From assembly GCA_029202485.1 (NCBI GenBank), contig CP119313.1, positions 5,324,979 through 5,388,978 of the forward strand: a DNA stretch of 64,000 bases, read 5' to 3'. The notes below the pieces were generated by a model, which was given only the letters and a program-made list of their open reading frames with translations, was not told the DNA's origin and searched no databases. Shown piece by piece: positions 37,148-46,334 of the stretch. The DNA is from Candidatus Pedobacter colombiensis (GTDB lineage: Bacteria; Bacteroidota; Bacteroidia; Sphingobacteriales; Sphingobacteriaceae). The position numbers were made by a program, and so were the translations under genes. Every line of letters starts with the position of its first letter. Positions within the stretch are counted from its first letter, which is position 1.

Positions 37148-38854
37148 ATGAAAATATATAAAATTGCTGCGGCCACTATTCTTATTTCTTTTGCTTCCTT
37201 AACCTGGTCTTTTAAAGAAGACCTTTTTCAGGTATCTAAGAACCTGGATATTTTTGCATCACTGTATAAAGAGATTAATATCAATTATGTTGAGGAGACC
37301 AATCCGGCAGGCTTAATGCGAACCAGTATTGATGCCATGCTGGATAATTTGGATCCTTACACGGAATATGTACCCGAATCTGAAGTTGAAGATTATAAAC
37401 TGAAATATGTAAGCACACAATACGGAGGCATAGGAGCAAGTACCATTTTTATTGAAGGTAAGCTATTTGTAAATGAGGTGAATGAGGGCTATCCTGCGGA
37501 TAAACAAGGGATAAAGCCTGGAGATCAGCTTGTGAAAATCAATGGTAATGAGGTGAAGGGTAAAGATCGTGGTCAGGTGAGCCAATTGTTACGTGGACCT
37601 AAAGGTTCATCTTTGGAACTACTGCTGATCAGAGATGGGGCATTGCTAACCAAGACCTTGGTCCGTGATGAGATTAAACAACCCAATGTATCTTACTCTG
37701 GCATGACTGCCGATAATATCGCTTATATCCGCCTGGACAAGTTTCTTGAAAATTCTGCACAAGAGGTAAAAGATGCAGCCACCACTTTAGGGAAACAGCA
37801 ACCTAGAGGAATGATCCTGGATTTGCGTTATAATGGAGGTGGAATATTACAGGAAGCCGTAAAAATTGTAAATATTTTCGTTGATAAAGATGTCTTGATC
37901 GTTACCCAAAAAGGAAGAAATCCTCAGAAGACAATTAGTTATAAAACGGTTAGCCAGCCACTATTTCCTCAAATTCCATTAGTTGTACTGATTGGCGGAT
38001 CATCAGCCTCTGCATCAGAAATTGTTGCGGGCGCATTACAGGATCTCGACAGAGCGATAATTATTGGTCAACGGAGCTATGGTAAGGGGTTGGTGCAACA
38101 GACCTTTAATTTGCCCTATAATAGTCTTGTGAAGGTTACCGTTGCAAAGTACTTCACGCCGTCTGGCAGGTGTATACAAGCGCTTGATTATGCGCATAAG
38201 GATGCCAATGGGAAAACGGTGAAGATTGCCGATTCAATGATGCATAAGTTCAATACAAAAACAGGGCGGAATGTATACGATGGAAATGGCATTTATCCTG
38301 ATGTGGTAATCAATACTCCTAAGTTCAATCCCATTACGATTTCGTTGATCAATAAATACTTGTTTTTCGATTTCGCCAATAACTATAAAAAAAATAATAA
38401 GGCTATTGCCCCTGCAGCCTCTTTTCAGTTGACAGATAATGATTATACACAGTTTGTAAGCTCATTGGCAGGTAAGGATTACTCTTATGTTTCGCGGACG
38501 GAGAGATTACTCGCTGATTTGAGAACAGAGGCCGAGAAGGAGAATAAGTTAAATGCCGTAAAAACTGATCTTGATGATTTGAAAGGCAAGATGTTGGGGG
38601 CCAAAAAAAATGATCTTATGACCTATAAGTCTGAAATAAAACGGGTGCTTGAAACGCAAATTGTTAGTCGTTATTATTACGAAAAGGGCAAGATAACGCA
38701 GGCATTTCAATATGATAAGGAACTCAATGCAGCAAAAAACCTTTTAAATGACAATGATAAGATGCTAGCGATATTAAAAGGCGAAGGGGAGTATAAAACA
38801 ATCGGCAGCCCTGTAAAAACAATAGCTGCCGCTGTAGAAGATACTAATCACTAA
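37148..38854 (+). CDS. S41-family C-terminal processing peptidase (CtpA/Prc-like)
   Basis: 568 aa, N-terminal signal or anchor segment (about 5-22). A PDZ domain (about 80-165, with GIKPGDQLVKINGNEV) is followed by the S41 protease core: LRYNGGG, then GGSSASASEIVAGALQD containing the catalytic Ser, and GQRSYGKG containing the catalytic Lys. A Lys-rich helical C-terminal part follows (about 430-568). Such proteases trim or destroy proteins in the periplasm after recognising C-termini. Its 44-base leader copies the one before the gene at 35534. Confidence 0.95.
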   Translation: MKIYKIAAATILISFASLTWSFKEDLFQVSKNLDIFASLYKEININYVEETNPAGLMRTSIDAMLDNLDPYTEYVPESEVEDYKLKYVSTQYGGIGASTIFIEGKLFVNEVNEGYPADKQGIKPGDQLVKINGNEVKGKDRGQVSQLLRGPKGSSLELLLIRDGALLTKTLVRDEIKQPNVSYSGMTADNIAYIRLDKFLENSAQEVKDAATTLGKQQPRGMILDLRYNGGGILQEAVKIVNIFVDKDVLIVTQKGRNPQKTISYKTVSQPLFPQIPLVVLIGGSSASASEIVAGALQDLDRAIIIGQRSYGKGLVQQTFNLPYNSLVKVTVAKYFTPSGRCIQALDYAHKDANGKTVKIADSMMHKFNTKTGRNVYDGNGIYPDVVINTPKFNPITISLINKYLFFDFANNYKKNNKAIAPAASFQLTDNDYTQFVSSLAGKDYSYVSRTERLLADLRTEAEKENKLNAVKTDLDDLKGKMLGAKKNDLMTYKSEIKRVLETQIVSRYYYEKGKITQAFQYDKELNAAKNLLNDNDKMLAILKGEGEYKTIGSPVKTIAAAVEDTNH

Positions 38855-38860
38855 ATATTT

Positions 38861-39190
38861 TTATTCTGCGTGGTGTAGTTTTACTACCAGGCCGTCCATA
38901 GCGGGGTTTAATTGCAATTGGCAGGCTAATCTTGAATTTGGTAATACATCAGGGAGTGTGTCAAGCATTGCATACTCGTCGTCACTCATTTCATTCAACT
39001 TGTCTTCGCCTTCCAAAACATCCACACAGCAGGTAGCACAAAGTGCCATACCTCCGCAGGTAGCCAGGATGTCGTATTCACAAGCTTTTAGGTATTCCAT
39101 TAAACTTAAGCCCATATCTACTGGGGCTTCCAGGGTAGTTAAGCTACCATCCGGGTTTTGTACGTGTAGGGTAATGTTATTCTCTTCCAT
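38861..39190 (-). CDS. [2Fe-2S] ferredoxin, adrenodoxin type
   Basis: 109 aa. The cluster Cys residues are Cys45, Cys51, Cys54 and Cys90, spacing C-x5-C-x2-C-x35-C, the vertebrate/bacterial adrenodoxin (ISC Fdx) pattern; Cys55 is extra. It is encoded 2 bp after its likely electron donor, the ferredoxin reductase, on the same strand. The pair would carry electrons from NAD(P)H to an unidentified acceptor such as Fe-S assembly or an oxygenase. Confidence 0.93.
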   Translation of the reverse strand: MEENNITLHVQNPDGSLTTLEAPVDMGLSLMEYLKACEYDILATCGGMALCATCCVDVLEGEDKLNEMSDDEYAMLDTLPDVLPNSRLACQLQLNPAMDGLVVKLHHAE

Positions 39191-39192
39191 GC

Positions 39193-40203
39193 TTAAAATT
39201 CTGATACGCCGTTTACAGTGGTGTATTTCATGGTGTATTTAACTCCAGGGTTCATATATTGGTATGCACTATGGCTCATTAAAGCAGCTTCGTGGAAACC
39301 GCATAGAATAAGTTTAAGCTTATTGGTGTAAGTGTTGATGTCGCCAATTGCATAAATACCAGGGATATTGGTCGAATAATCGTCGGTGTTTACTTCAATA
39401 GCGCTTTTACTAATGTTTAGATTCCATTGCTCTATTGGACCTAATTTGGGACTTAAACCAAACAATGGAATCAGATGGTCTGCCTGAACAGTTGTAGTTT
39501 CTAAACTCTTATTATGGATCAGTTCAACACTTTCTAATTTTCCGTTTCCGCTTACAGAATTCAGGTTGCTGTTTAATACAAGGTTGATTTTTCCACTTTC
39601 TGCCAGTTCCATTACCTTGTTTACCGAATCCGGAGCTCCACGGAAGCTTTCGCTGCGGTGAACCAATGTCAATTCATCAACAATATCCGCTAAAAAGATG
39701 GTCCAGTCTAAGGCTGAGTCGCCCCCACCTGCAATCACCATTTTTTGTCCGCGGTATTTTTCAGGATCCAGGATCATGTAATTTACACCTCTTCCGTTTT
39801 CAAACTGCTCTAATCCAGATACAGCTGGTTTACGAGGCTCAAAACAGCCTAAACCACCCGCAATAACTACTACTTTAGATTCTATGATGGTACCCATGTT
39901 GGTGGTTAGGACAAAATCGCCTTCACCACGTTTCTCTAAACCTTCGATACGCTCACCAAGGGTAAAGCCCGGGTGGAAAGGTTTAGCCTGTTCCATCAGG
40001 TTGTCGATTAATTCCTGAGCCAATACAGTAGGATAGCCGGGAATATCATATATAGGTTTTTTAGGATATATTTCGGAAAGCTGTCCGCCAACTTGTGGCA
40101 GATAGTCTATTAAATGACAACGCATTTTTAGTAAACCTGCTTCAAAAATCGCAAATAAACCTACAGGTCCGGCGCCAATGATGGCTATATCAGTAGAAAT
40201 CAT
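39193..40203 (-). CDS. Ferredoxin-NADP reductase, thioredoxin-reductase-like (YumC type)
   Basis: 336 aa, typical for TrxR-like FNR enzymes. FAD motif GAGPVG (residues 10-15), QVGGQLSEIYP, the NADP motif GGGDSALDW and the C-terminal FAD motif GIYAIGDINTY are present. The CxxC redox centre of true thioredoxin reductases is absent, which fits ferredoxin reductase. It forms a two-gene operon with the [2Fe-2S] ferredoxin and is divergent from the lpxH-like gene. Confidence 0.92.
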   Translation of the reverse strand: MISTDIAIIGAGPVGLFAIFEAGLLKMRCHLIDYLPQVGGQLSEIYPKKPIYDIPGYPTVLAQELIDNLMEQAKPFHPGFTLGERIEGLEKRGEGDFVLTTNMGTIIESKVVVIAGGLGCFEPRKPAVSGLEQFENGRGVNYMILDPEKYRGQKMVIAGGGDSALDWTIFLADIVDELTLVHRSESFRGAPDSVNKVMELAESGKINLVLNSNLNSVSGNGKLESVELIHNKSLETTTVQADHLIPLFGLSPKLGPIEQWNLNISKSAIEVNTDDYSTNIPGIYAIGDINTYTNKLKLILCGFHEAALMSHSAYQYMNPGVKYTMKYTTVNGVSEF

Positions 40204-40331
40204 AGTTTAAATTTTGTGCGAATTTACGAACTTTTGTTTTAATAATGATGTTATTTGTAAATAATCTAGATAATCGGTAGGATATGTAAAAGGAGCAGAG
40301 CGGATATTTTATTTATCTTTGTTTTACATTG

Positions 40332-41078
40332 ATGAAAAAGAACATATATTTTGCTTCAGACTTCCATCTTGGAGCTCCTGATCATGCGGAGAGTAGGAAG
40401 CGCGAAGATCGCATTTTAAGGTGGTTAAGTTCCATAACGCCAACATGTAGCGAGTTATTTTTAATGGGTGATATATTCGACTTTTGGTTTGAATATCGTA
40501 TGGTTATACCCAAAGGATTTGTGAGATTACAGGGTAAATTGGCTGCTATGACCGATGCGGGAATTAAGGTGTATTTTTTTAAAGGCAACCATGATATGTG
40601 GGTTAATACCTATTTCAGTGAAGAAATGGGGATAGAGATCGTAAGTGATGAATTGATCATCGAAAGAGAAGGAAAGCGCTTCTTTTTACATCATGGTGAC
40701 GGTTTGGGACCTGGTGACAGGAAATATAAATTCCTAAGGAAGATATTTAGAAATCCAGTTTGTCAATGGTTGTTTGCCCTCATACCTCCGAGAATTGGCT
40801 TGGGGATCGCAAATTGGTGGTCGGGCAACAGCAGGCTTGCCAATAGCAAAGAAGAAGTTTTTAATGGTGTAGAACATGAATGGCTGGCTATATATGCTAA
40901 AGAAATGTTATTGAAGGAGCACTTTGATTATTTTGTTTTTGGACATAGGCACCTTCCGTTAAGTATTAACTTGAATGATAAAAGTAAGTATGTAAATCTT
41001 GGGGAATGGATCAATTTCAATTCTTATGCAGTATTTGATGGCAAGGATTTAAGCCTTAAGTACTTTGAAAAAATATAG
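40332..41078 (+). CDS. lpxH: UDP-2,3-diacylglucosamine diphosphatase (LpxH-like)
   Basis: 248 aa from ATG 40332. A calcineurin-type metallophosphoesterase with all metal motifs: DFHLG, GDIFDFW, GNHD, HHGDG and GHRH. The GDRKYKFLRKIFRN segment is typical of LpxH. It hydrolyses UDP-2,3-diacyl-GlcN to lipid X in lipid A synthesis at the inner membrane. A TATCTTTG box at 40314-40321 lies just before the start, predicting a very short leader. Confidence 0.88.
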   Translation: MKKNIYFASDFHLGAPDHAESRKREDRILRWLSSITPTCSELFLMGDIFDFWFEYRMVIPKGFVRLQGKLAAMTDAGIKVYFFKGNHDMWVNTYFSEEMGIEIVSDELIIEREGKRFFLHHGDGLGPGDRKYKFLRKIFRNPVCQWLFALIPPRIGLGIANWWSGNSRLANSKEEVFNGVEHEWLAIYAKEMLLKEHFDYFVFGHRHLPLSINLNDKSKYVNLGEWINFNSYAVFDGKDLSLKYFEKI

Positions 41079-41186
41079 CATTATGCGATTTTGCAATTTA
41101 GCAGCTGCAATTTTTTAGTACTGTTAAGTAAAAAAGCCGTATTTTTGCTGCCCGAATAAAAACTGTTGTAGTTTCTGAAAAAAGAT

Positions 41187-42260
41187 ATGTTAGAAAAATT
41201 AGAAGCAATTAAACTGCGTTGGGAAGATGTTGAGGAGCAGTTGAGTAATCCTGACACTGTGCAGGATATGAAGCGTTTTGCGGCTTTAAATAAAGAATAT
41301 AAAGACTTAGGCAAGATTGTAGATGCATATAAAATCTACAAAAATGTAATTAGTAACATTGAAGCGAATAAAGAGATTTTAAGTACCGAGAAAGATGCGG
41401 AGATGCGTGAAATGGCAAAAGAGGAACTTGATCTTTTACTCGTTCAGCAAGAAGAACTGGAAGAGAAAGTTCGTTTGATGTTGATCCCGGTAGATCCGGA
41501 AGACGCTAAAAATGCCGTGTTTGAGATCAGAGGTGGTACCGGAGGAGATGAAGCTGCGCTATTTGCAGGTGATTTATACAGAATGTATACTCGTTTCTTT
41601 GAGCAAAAGGGCTGGAAAGTGGAAACTGTTGATGTGACAGAAGGAACTGCCGGTGGTTACAAAGAGGTGATTTTAAAAGTTAGTGGTGAGGATGTTTACG
41701 GCCAATTGAAATATGAATCAGGTGTTCACCGTGTACAACGTGTACCGGATACAGAAACTCAAGGTCGTGTTCATACTTCGGCCGCATCAGTAGCAGTTTT
41801 GCCTGAAGCCGAAGAAATCGATCTTTACATCAATCCTGCCGATATTGATTTGCAAACCTCACGCTCAGGAGGTGCAGGTGGACAGAATGTAAACAAGGTG
41901 GAGACTAAAGTACAATTGACGCACAGACCTTCTGGTATTGTGGTTGTTTGTCAGCAGGAACGTTCACAGCTAGGTAATAGAATTATTGCAATGGAGATGT
42001 TGCGTAGTAAACTTTACGACATCGAATTGCAGAAGAAAAACGGTGATATCGCAGCAAGACGTAAGACTATGGTGTCGACCGGAGACCGTTCGGCAAAGAT
42101 CCGTACTTACAATTATCCACAGGGTAGGGTAACAGATCACCGCATCGGATTGACGCTTTACAACCTAAATAACATCATGGATGGAGGTGTTCAGGAGCTG
42201 ATTGATGCCTTACAGTTTGCGGAAAATGCTGAGAAGCTAAAAGAAGGTTCTGTAATATAG
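41187..42260 (+). CDS. prfA: Peptide chain release factor 1
   Basis: 357 aa, the normal RF1 length. GGQ motif at residues 231-233 within SGGAGGQNVNKVET (peptidyl-tRNA hydrolysis), and a PDT tripeptide in RVPDTETQGRVHTSAAS in the place of the RF1 PxT codon-recognition loop, so UAA/UAG specificity. The N-terminal coiled coil (about 1-100) is present. A TATTTTTG box at 41140-41147 may be its promoter. Confidence 0.97.
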   Translation: MLEKLEAIKLRWEDVEEQLSNPDTVQDMKRFAALNKEYKDLGKIVDAYKIYKNVISNIEANKEILSTEKDAEMREMAKEELDLLLVQQEELEEKVRLMLIPVDPEDAKNAVFEIRGGTGGDEAALFAGDLYRMYTRFFEQKGWKVETVDVTEGTAGGYKEVILKVSGEDVYGQLKYESGVHRVQRVPDTETQGRVHTSAASVAVLPEAEEIDLYINPADIDLQTSRSGGAGGQNVNKVETKVQLTHRPSGIVVVCQQERSQLGNRIIAMEMLRSKLYDIELQKKNGDIAARRKTMVSTGDRSAKIRTYNYPQGRVTDHRIGLTLYNLNNIMDGGVQELIDALQFAENAEKLKEGSVI

Positions 42261-42286
42261 GTAGTTATAGTATTTTTAAAAAATAG

Positions 42287-42317
42287 TTTGTAAATATAAA
42301 TAAACGCTCTATATTTG
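42287..42317 (+). promoter_or_regulatory. Promoter of the tRNA-Asp genes
   Basis: TTTG at 42287-42290 and TATATTTG at 42310-42317 with a 19-bp gap match the Bacteroidetes sigma-A consensus perfectly, 40 bases before the first tRNA. Confidence 0.75.
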
Positions 42318-42356
42318 CAATCCCGAAACGGACGTAAGAATACGAAGAGGGAAAAC

Positions 42357-42430
42357 GGACCGGTAGTTCAGCTGGTTAGAATGCCGCCCTGTCACGGCGG
42401 AGGTCGCGGGTTCGAGTCCCGTCCGGTCCG
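42357..42430 (+). tRNA. tRNA-Asp (anticodon GTC), copy 1
   Basis: 74 nt. The acceptor arms pair (GGACCGG with CCGGTCC, discriminator G); D-arm with AGCTGGTTAGA, anticodon stem CCGCC/GGCGG with loop CTGTCAC, anticodon GTC at 42391-42393, and T-arm with GGTTCGAGTCC. CCA is not encoded. Confidence 0.97.
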
Positions 42431-42431
42431 C

Positions 42432-42460
42432 AAAAGCACTCAGATGAGTGCTTTTTCTTT
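42432..42460 (+). terminator. Terminator after tRNA-Asp copy 1
   Basis: Ten-bp stem (42432-42441 with 42446-42455), four-base loop, T-rich tail. Confidence 0.85.
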
Positions 42461-42507
42461 TATTAAAGTAGAAGCCCTACTATAAAAGGCTACCCGAAAG
42501 GGAAAAC

Positions 42508-42581
42508 GGACCGGTAGTTCAGCTGGTTAGAATGCCGCCCTGTCACGGCGGAGGTCGCGGGTTCGAGTCCCGTCCGGTCCG
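42508..42581 (+). tRNA. tRNA-Asp (anticodon GTC), copy 2
   Basis: Sequence identical to copy 1, 151 bp downstream; anticodon GTC at 42542-42544. The preceding bases GGGAAAAC are the same in both copies, suggesting a tandem duplication. No separate promoter box is obvious, so it may depend on read-through. Confidence 0.97.
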
Positions 42582-42583
42582 CT

Positions 42584-42615
42584 AAGGGGATGATTGAAAA
42601 ATCATCCCCTTTTTT
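42584..42615 (+). terminator. Terminator after tRNA-Asp copy 2
   Basis: Eleven-bp stem (42584-42594 with 42601-42611), six-base loop and T run. Confidence 0.87.
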
Positions 42616-42633
42616 ATTCGATAAACTTTCCGA

Positions 42634-45015
42634 TTATCTTGTTGCCCTATTTTCTTCCTCCGAAACATTTGTTTTTTTAATGCCTGATGTTGATTTGCCG
42701 AAATTATATGTAAGATTCAGTTGCACCCTTTGTGCTCCCCACCAGTGTGAAAGTTGGTTGTTGATAATTTCTTTATGCCTGAAAATAAGGTATTGGTTAT
42801 ATCCGTTAAAAATATCATTGAACGATAGTTTTGTGTTTAATTTACCCTGCAGCCAGCTTCGCTGAATGTCGAGGCTGACATTGTACCTTGATTTAATAAT
42901 ATACAGGCTATTACCAGTTTTCGATTCATAGTTAGCAAGTAAGCTTGCCATAATTTTTTGAGGAAGCGTAAATGTTTGGTTCAATCTTATATTGTAATTG
43001 TATACGCTTAGGTCATACACATTATCCAGGTAAGGAGTTTGTTCCTTATTATAGAAGCCCATAAGCTGGTAACTAGTTTGCCACCATTTTGTGATGGTAA
43101 CCGGAAAACTCAAAGATAGGTTGGCAAATCTGCGCTGTGGTAGGTTTTGACCAAGATATGCCAGTTCATTGGTTGTCGAATCATACATCGGATATCTTGC
43201 CAATACATCTTTTTCCCTCCCCGCATTCAATTCTAACAGAAACTTTTTGTTGCGATATAGAATTTTTACCTGGTTGGTAACGGCCGGAAGGAGGTAAGGA
43301 TTGCCTATCCAATAATTCAGCCCACTATTATAAAAACGAAAAGGATTTAGCTGGCTGAAGTTGGGTCTGGCAATACGGCTGGTGTAGGAAGCTGTCAGCT
43401 CCTGATTCTCATTGATGGCATATGTGGCCGAAAAAGAGGGGAGCCAGTTGGTGTAATTTCTTCTTACCAAAGAATCAATGGTAACAGAATTGGATACTGC
43501 ATCAGTTTGTTCGGCTCTTATGCCGGCGGTGAATTGCCATTCATTAATCTTTCCGGCAAATGATATATACATGGCTTTAATTTTCTCTTTATATAAAAAG
43601 ATATTACTCCTTTCCGGATCCAACACAAACTCTTTATTGCTGTTGAGTGAGTCGTAGCGGATGTTATTATTTGTATGTGATGAACTGAATTTGACACCAC
43701 CTTCCAAGCTAATATTTTTTATTTTTTTCGAAAGATCAATTTGCGTGGTGTACACAGTTATTTTATTCAGCAAATCTGATTTCCAATATTGAATTAAACT
43801 ATCATTTGCCCGTTCTTTGTTTATAAAATCATCTTTCTGTTTATTTTCAACCGATAGATAATTCCCCAGTACCTCCACCTTTAATGGCTTTAGCTGAAGA
43901 GAATAATTAAAAATAGCGCCATAATTATTCTGTCCATATTGTATAGGATTGTTGCTTGTTCTGTCAAACCGAGACTGTTGTCCCGTTTTATCGGTGGATA
44001 AAAGGTGGCCGACCCTGGCTCTGTCATTTACAATATGATAATTGCGTACCTGAAGACCAATTTTATTTTTTTGATTTGGAACAAAATCAACTCCGGCCTG
44101 TAGGTTATAGTTATTCTGCTTATTATCCTGCTGTAGTTCTGTACTCAAAATATCAGTGTTTGCCAAATGCTGGTAGGCGGTATATCGATAAATGGCTGTG
44201 CCTGATGCGTAACCCAACTGCGAATAATAGGTAAACCTTTTGCTCTGGTAAGCTAACGAGAGGTTGTTTTCCATATTTGTAAAACGATTTTGTTCGAGCA
44301 AAGCATTATAGCTCCCGGTAAAACCCATCGTTTGGTCTCTTTTGAGTTTTATATCAATAATACCTTTGTATTCGCCATCGTATCTTGCAGAAGGGTTAGT
44401 TATCACCTCAAGAGACGCCACTTTATCAGGAGTTAATGATTTAAGATAGTTCAGTAGTTCCTGGTTGTTTAATAACATAGGTTTGCCATCTATAAAAACA
44501 GTTGGCGTCACATTGCTGCCTATTTGCAGAGTGCCGTCCCCATCCACGCGAATGCCCGGTATATTTCTGAAAACATCCAAAAGATTTGCAGCAGTTTTAA
44601 ACTCGCGGTTATTGGCTACCTGGAAAACGGAGTTTCCGTTTTTGATACCTACCAGTTTTACTTCGGAGTGTATCAACACTTCCGCGAGATTTCCGGCAGC
44701 ATCATCTAATGTGATTTCCAGAGAGGGATTTCGGGCAGTATCAACAAGTCGATGGATAAATAGCCTGTCAACATAATTTATATGAGATATTTTTATAAGA
44801 AATCCGGACGGGGCAGAAACCCGGAATTCGCCATTATTACCTGTAACGACTTGCGCCAGGATGCTGCTGTCTCTCAGGTTTAAAATTGTCACAGGAGCTC
44901 CGGAAATTGGTGAATTATCGATTTTACTTTTCACCGAACCAGTAAGTACTGATTGGCCAAAAGCAGAAAAAAATAAAAATGTTAAAGAAAATAGAAATGA
45001 GATTTTGTGAAACAT
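42634..45015 (-). CDS. TonB-dependent-receptor-like outer-membrane beta-barrel protein (OMP_b-brl_3 type)
   Basis: 793 aa from ATG 45015 (MFHKISFLF signal peptide, cleaved near AFGQ); a TTG 27 bases upstream is less likely. A carboxypeptidase-regulatory-like domain (about 20-105), a plug-like domain (about 120-215, with VFIDGKPMLL and a final GIIDIKLKRD) and a barrel of long amphipathic strands follow. It is shorter than SusC and has no SusD partner. This type occurs in Bacteroidetes as peptide, metal or siderophore receptors of unknown ligand. The gene for a membrane-bound AraC-type regulator lies 108 bp upstream on the same strand and may control it. Confidence 0.88.
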   Translation of the reverse strand: MFHKISFLFSLTFLFFSAFGQSVLTGSVKSKIDNSPISGAPVTILNLRDSSILAQVVTGNNGEFRVSAPSGFLIKISHINYVDRLFIHRLVDTARNPSLEITLDDAAGNLAEVLIHSEVKLVGIKNGNSVFQVANNREFKTAANLLDVFRNIPGIRVDGDGTLQIGSNVTPTVFIDGKPMLLNNQELLNYLKSLTPDKVASLEVITNPSARYDGEYKGIIDIKLKRDQTMGFTGSYNALLEQNRFTNMENNLSLAYQSKRFTYYSQLGYASGTAIYRYTAYQHLANTDILSTELQQDNKQNNYNLQAGVDFVPNQKNKIGLQVRNYHIVNDRARVGHLLSTDKTGQQSRFDRTSNNPIQYGQNNYGAIFNYSLQLKPLKVEVLGNYLSVENKQKDDFINKERANDSLIQYWKSDLLNKITVYTTQIDLSKKIKNISLEGGVKFSSSHTNNNIRYDSLNSNKEFVLDPERSNIFLYKEKIKAMYISFAGKINEWQFTAGIRAEQTDAVSNSVTIDSLVRRNYTNWLPSFSATYAINENQELTASYTSRIARPNFSQLNPFRFYNSGLNYWIGNPYLLPAVTNQVKILYRNKKFLLELNAGREKDVLARYPMYDSTTNELAYLGQNLPQRRFANLSLSFPVTITKWWQTSYQLMGFYNKEQTPYLDNVYDLSVYNYNIRLNQTFTLPQKIMASLLANYESKTGNSLYIIKSRYNVSLDIQRSWLQGKLNTKLSFNDIFNGYNQYLIFRHKEIINNQLSHWWGAQRVQLNLTYNFGKSTSGIKKTNVSEEENRATR

Positions 45016-45123
45016 TAATGATGGATTTAGTTGAAAATCCAAAACTATTCAGAGGAAGGCAAAAGCAGGTTCTGAGTTTCAAATTCAGAAGTACGGATTT
45101 ATAAAACCATACTAATGGGTACG

Positions 45124-46167
45124 CTATAAAGTGCCGCGGTATAAAGTAGGTGTAGTGTTCATTATCCTTTTAAAACTTGTAAAAAAGGCCGATTTGGAAT
45201 TGAAGCCCACTTCATAACCTACTTCCTCTACCTTAATATGCGGTTCTCGAATCATTTTTTTACAAGCCTCCTTGATGCGATATTCGTTGATATAAGTGGC
45301 AAAGCTTTTACCGATATTATCGTTTAAAAGCTGAGAAAGATGGTGACTGCTTATTTTCATTTGGGAGGCCACATCGCTTATTTTTAAATCAGGGTTTTTA
45401 TACAATTCGTTTTCACTTATCAGGTTCTTCAGTTTTTCCTCCAACTGGCTTGCATTTTTGTCAGTTATTTTTTTATTCTGGTATTTCTTTATCTCCCCTG
45501 GTTGTTCATTAATATCTGCTTTTCTTGCAAAAATCAGATAGATATTCAAGTAGAGGAGGAAAGAAAATAGAATACTTCCCGATACATAAGTGCCTTTGAT
45601 GAGGTTGAACAGAAAAAATAAATAAGCTAGCAATATGGCACAGTTACCGATTAACACGCCTTTCAATAATCCGTTCTTGAGTGGTGGGTTATTTTTGTTG
45701 AGAACATATTTGTAATAGGTATAAACGGCAAGCGCTACATAAATAAACCAGACAGCGTAAATAGTTTTTATAAAATATTTGTTCCACAACACCGGATAAG
45801 CCTGGTATGAGAACAGGCTGCCTCCAATGAGTAGAATTGCCGCCATTATTAATATGGTATATTTCCATTTTATAGGAATGGAAGTAACAGAATGTAGTGA
45901 GGAGCGTATATAATAGTATAAAAACGGACCGATAAATAAGCAGGCCGAAAGACCAATCTGCAAAACTATGAAAGGTACGGTGCCTTTGAAAAAATACAGG
46001 AACACAGATTTTCCGATTCTTACCGACAACATCAGTAAAAGCCAACCCAGCGATAATTGAGCAATTGTATTTTGCTTTTTCCTGAATAGGATATAGCAGC
46101 CTAAAAGCAGCCCGTTAAATGTCCCTAATGCGCTAAAAAAGAATAGTAGCTCCTGCTCGATGTTCAT
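45124..46167 (-). CDS. AraC-family regulator with N-terminal membrane domain
   Basis: 347 aa. Six or seven hydrophobic segments cover about 1-215; a linker follows and a C-terminal AraC HTH pair covers about 245-345 (ISDVASQMKISSHHLSQLL, then EEVGYEVGFNSKSAFFTSFK). This architecture of a membrane sensor directly joined to an AraC DNA-binding domain is common in Bacteroidetes. Signal unknown. It probably regulates the downstream outer-membrane receptor gene. Confidence 0.9.
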   Translation of the reverse strand: MNIEQELLFFFSALGTFNGLLLGCYILFRKKQNTIAQLSLGWLLLMLSVRIGKSVFLYFFKGTVPFIVLQIGLSACLFIGPFLYYYIRSSLHSVTSIPIKWKYTILIMAAILLIGGSLFSYQAYPVLWNKYFIKTIYAVWFIYVALAVYTYYKYVLNKNNPPLKNGLLKGVLIGNCAILLAYLFFLFNLIKGTYVSGSILFSFLLYLNIYLIFARKADINEQPGEIKKYQNKKITDKNASQLEEKLKNLISENELYKNPDLKISDVASQMKISSHHLSQLLNDNIGKSFATYINEYRIKEACKKMIREPHIKVEEVGYEVGFNSKSAFFTSFKRIMNTTPTLYRGTL

Positions 46168-46334
46168 CTTCTATTATTTACAGATTAAAACTACGGAAAC
46201 AAATGTAAGTATCCATTGTAAACTAATCCTTCATGATGAATTTAATTTCTCTACGGAGACAGCCAAGGAATTGTTAGAAATGAGTAATTTACCCTGCCTA
46301 AATCAGTGTAACTGAAGATAAATTCAATAAACAA

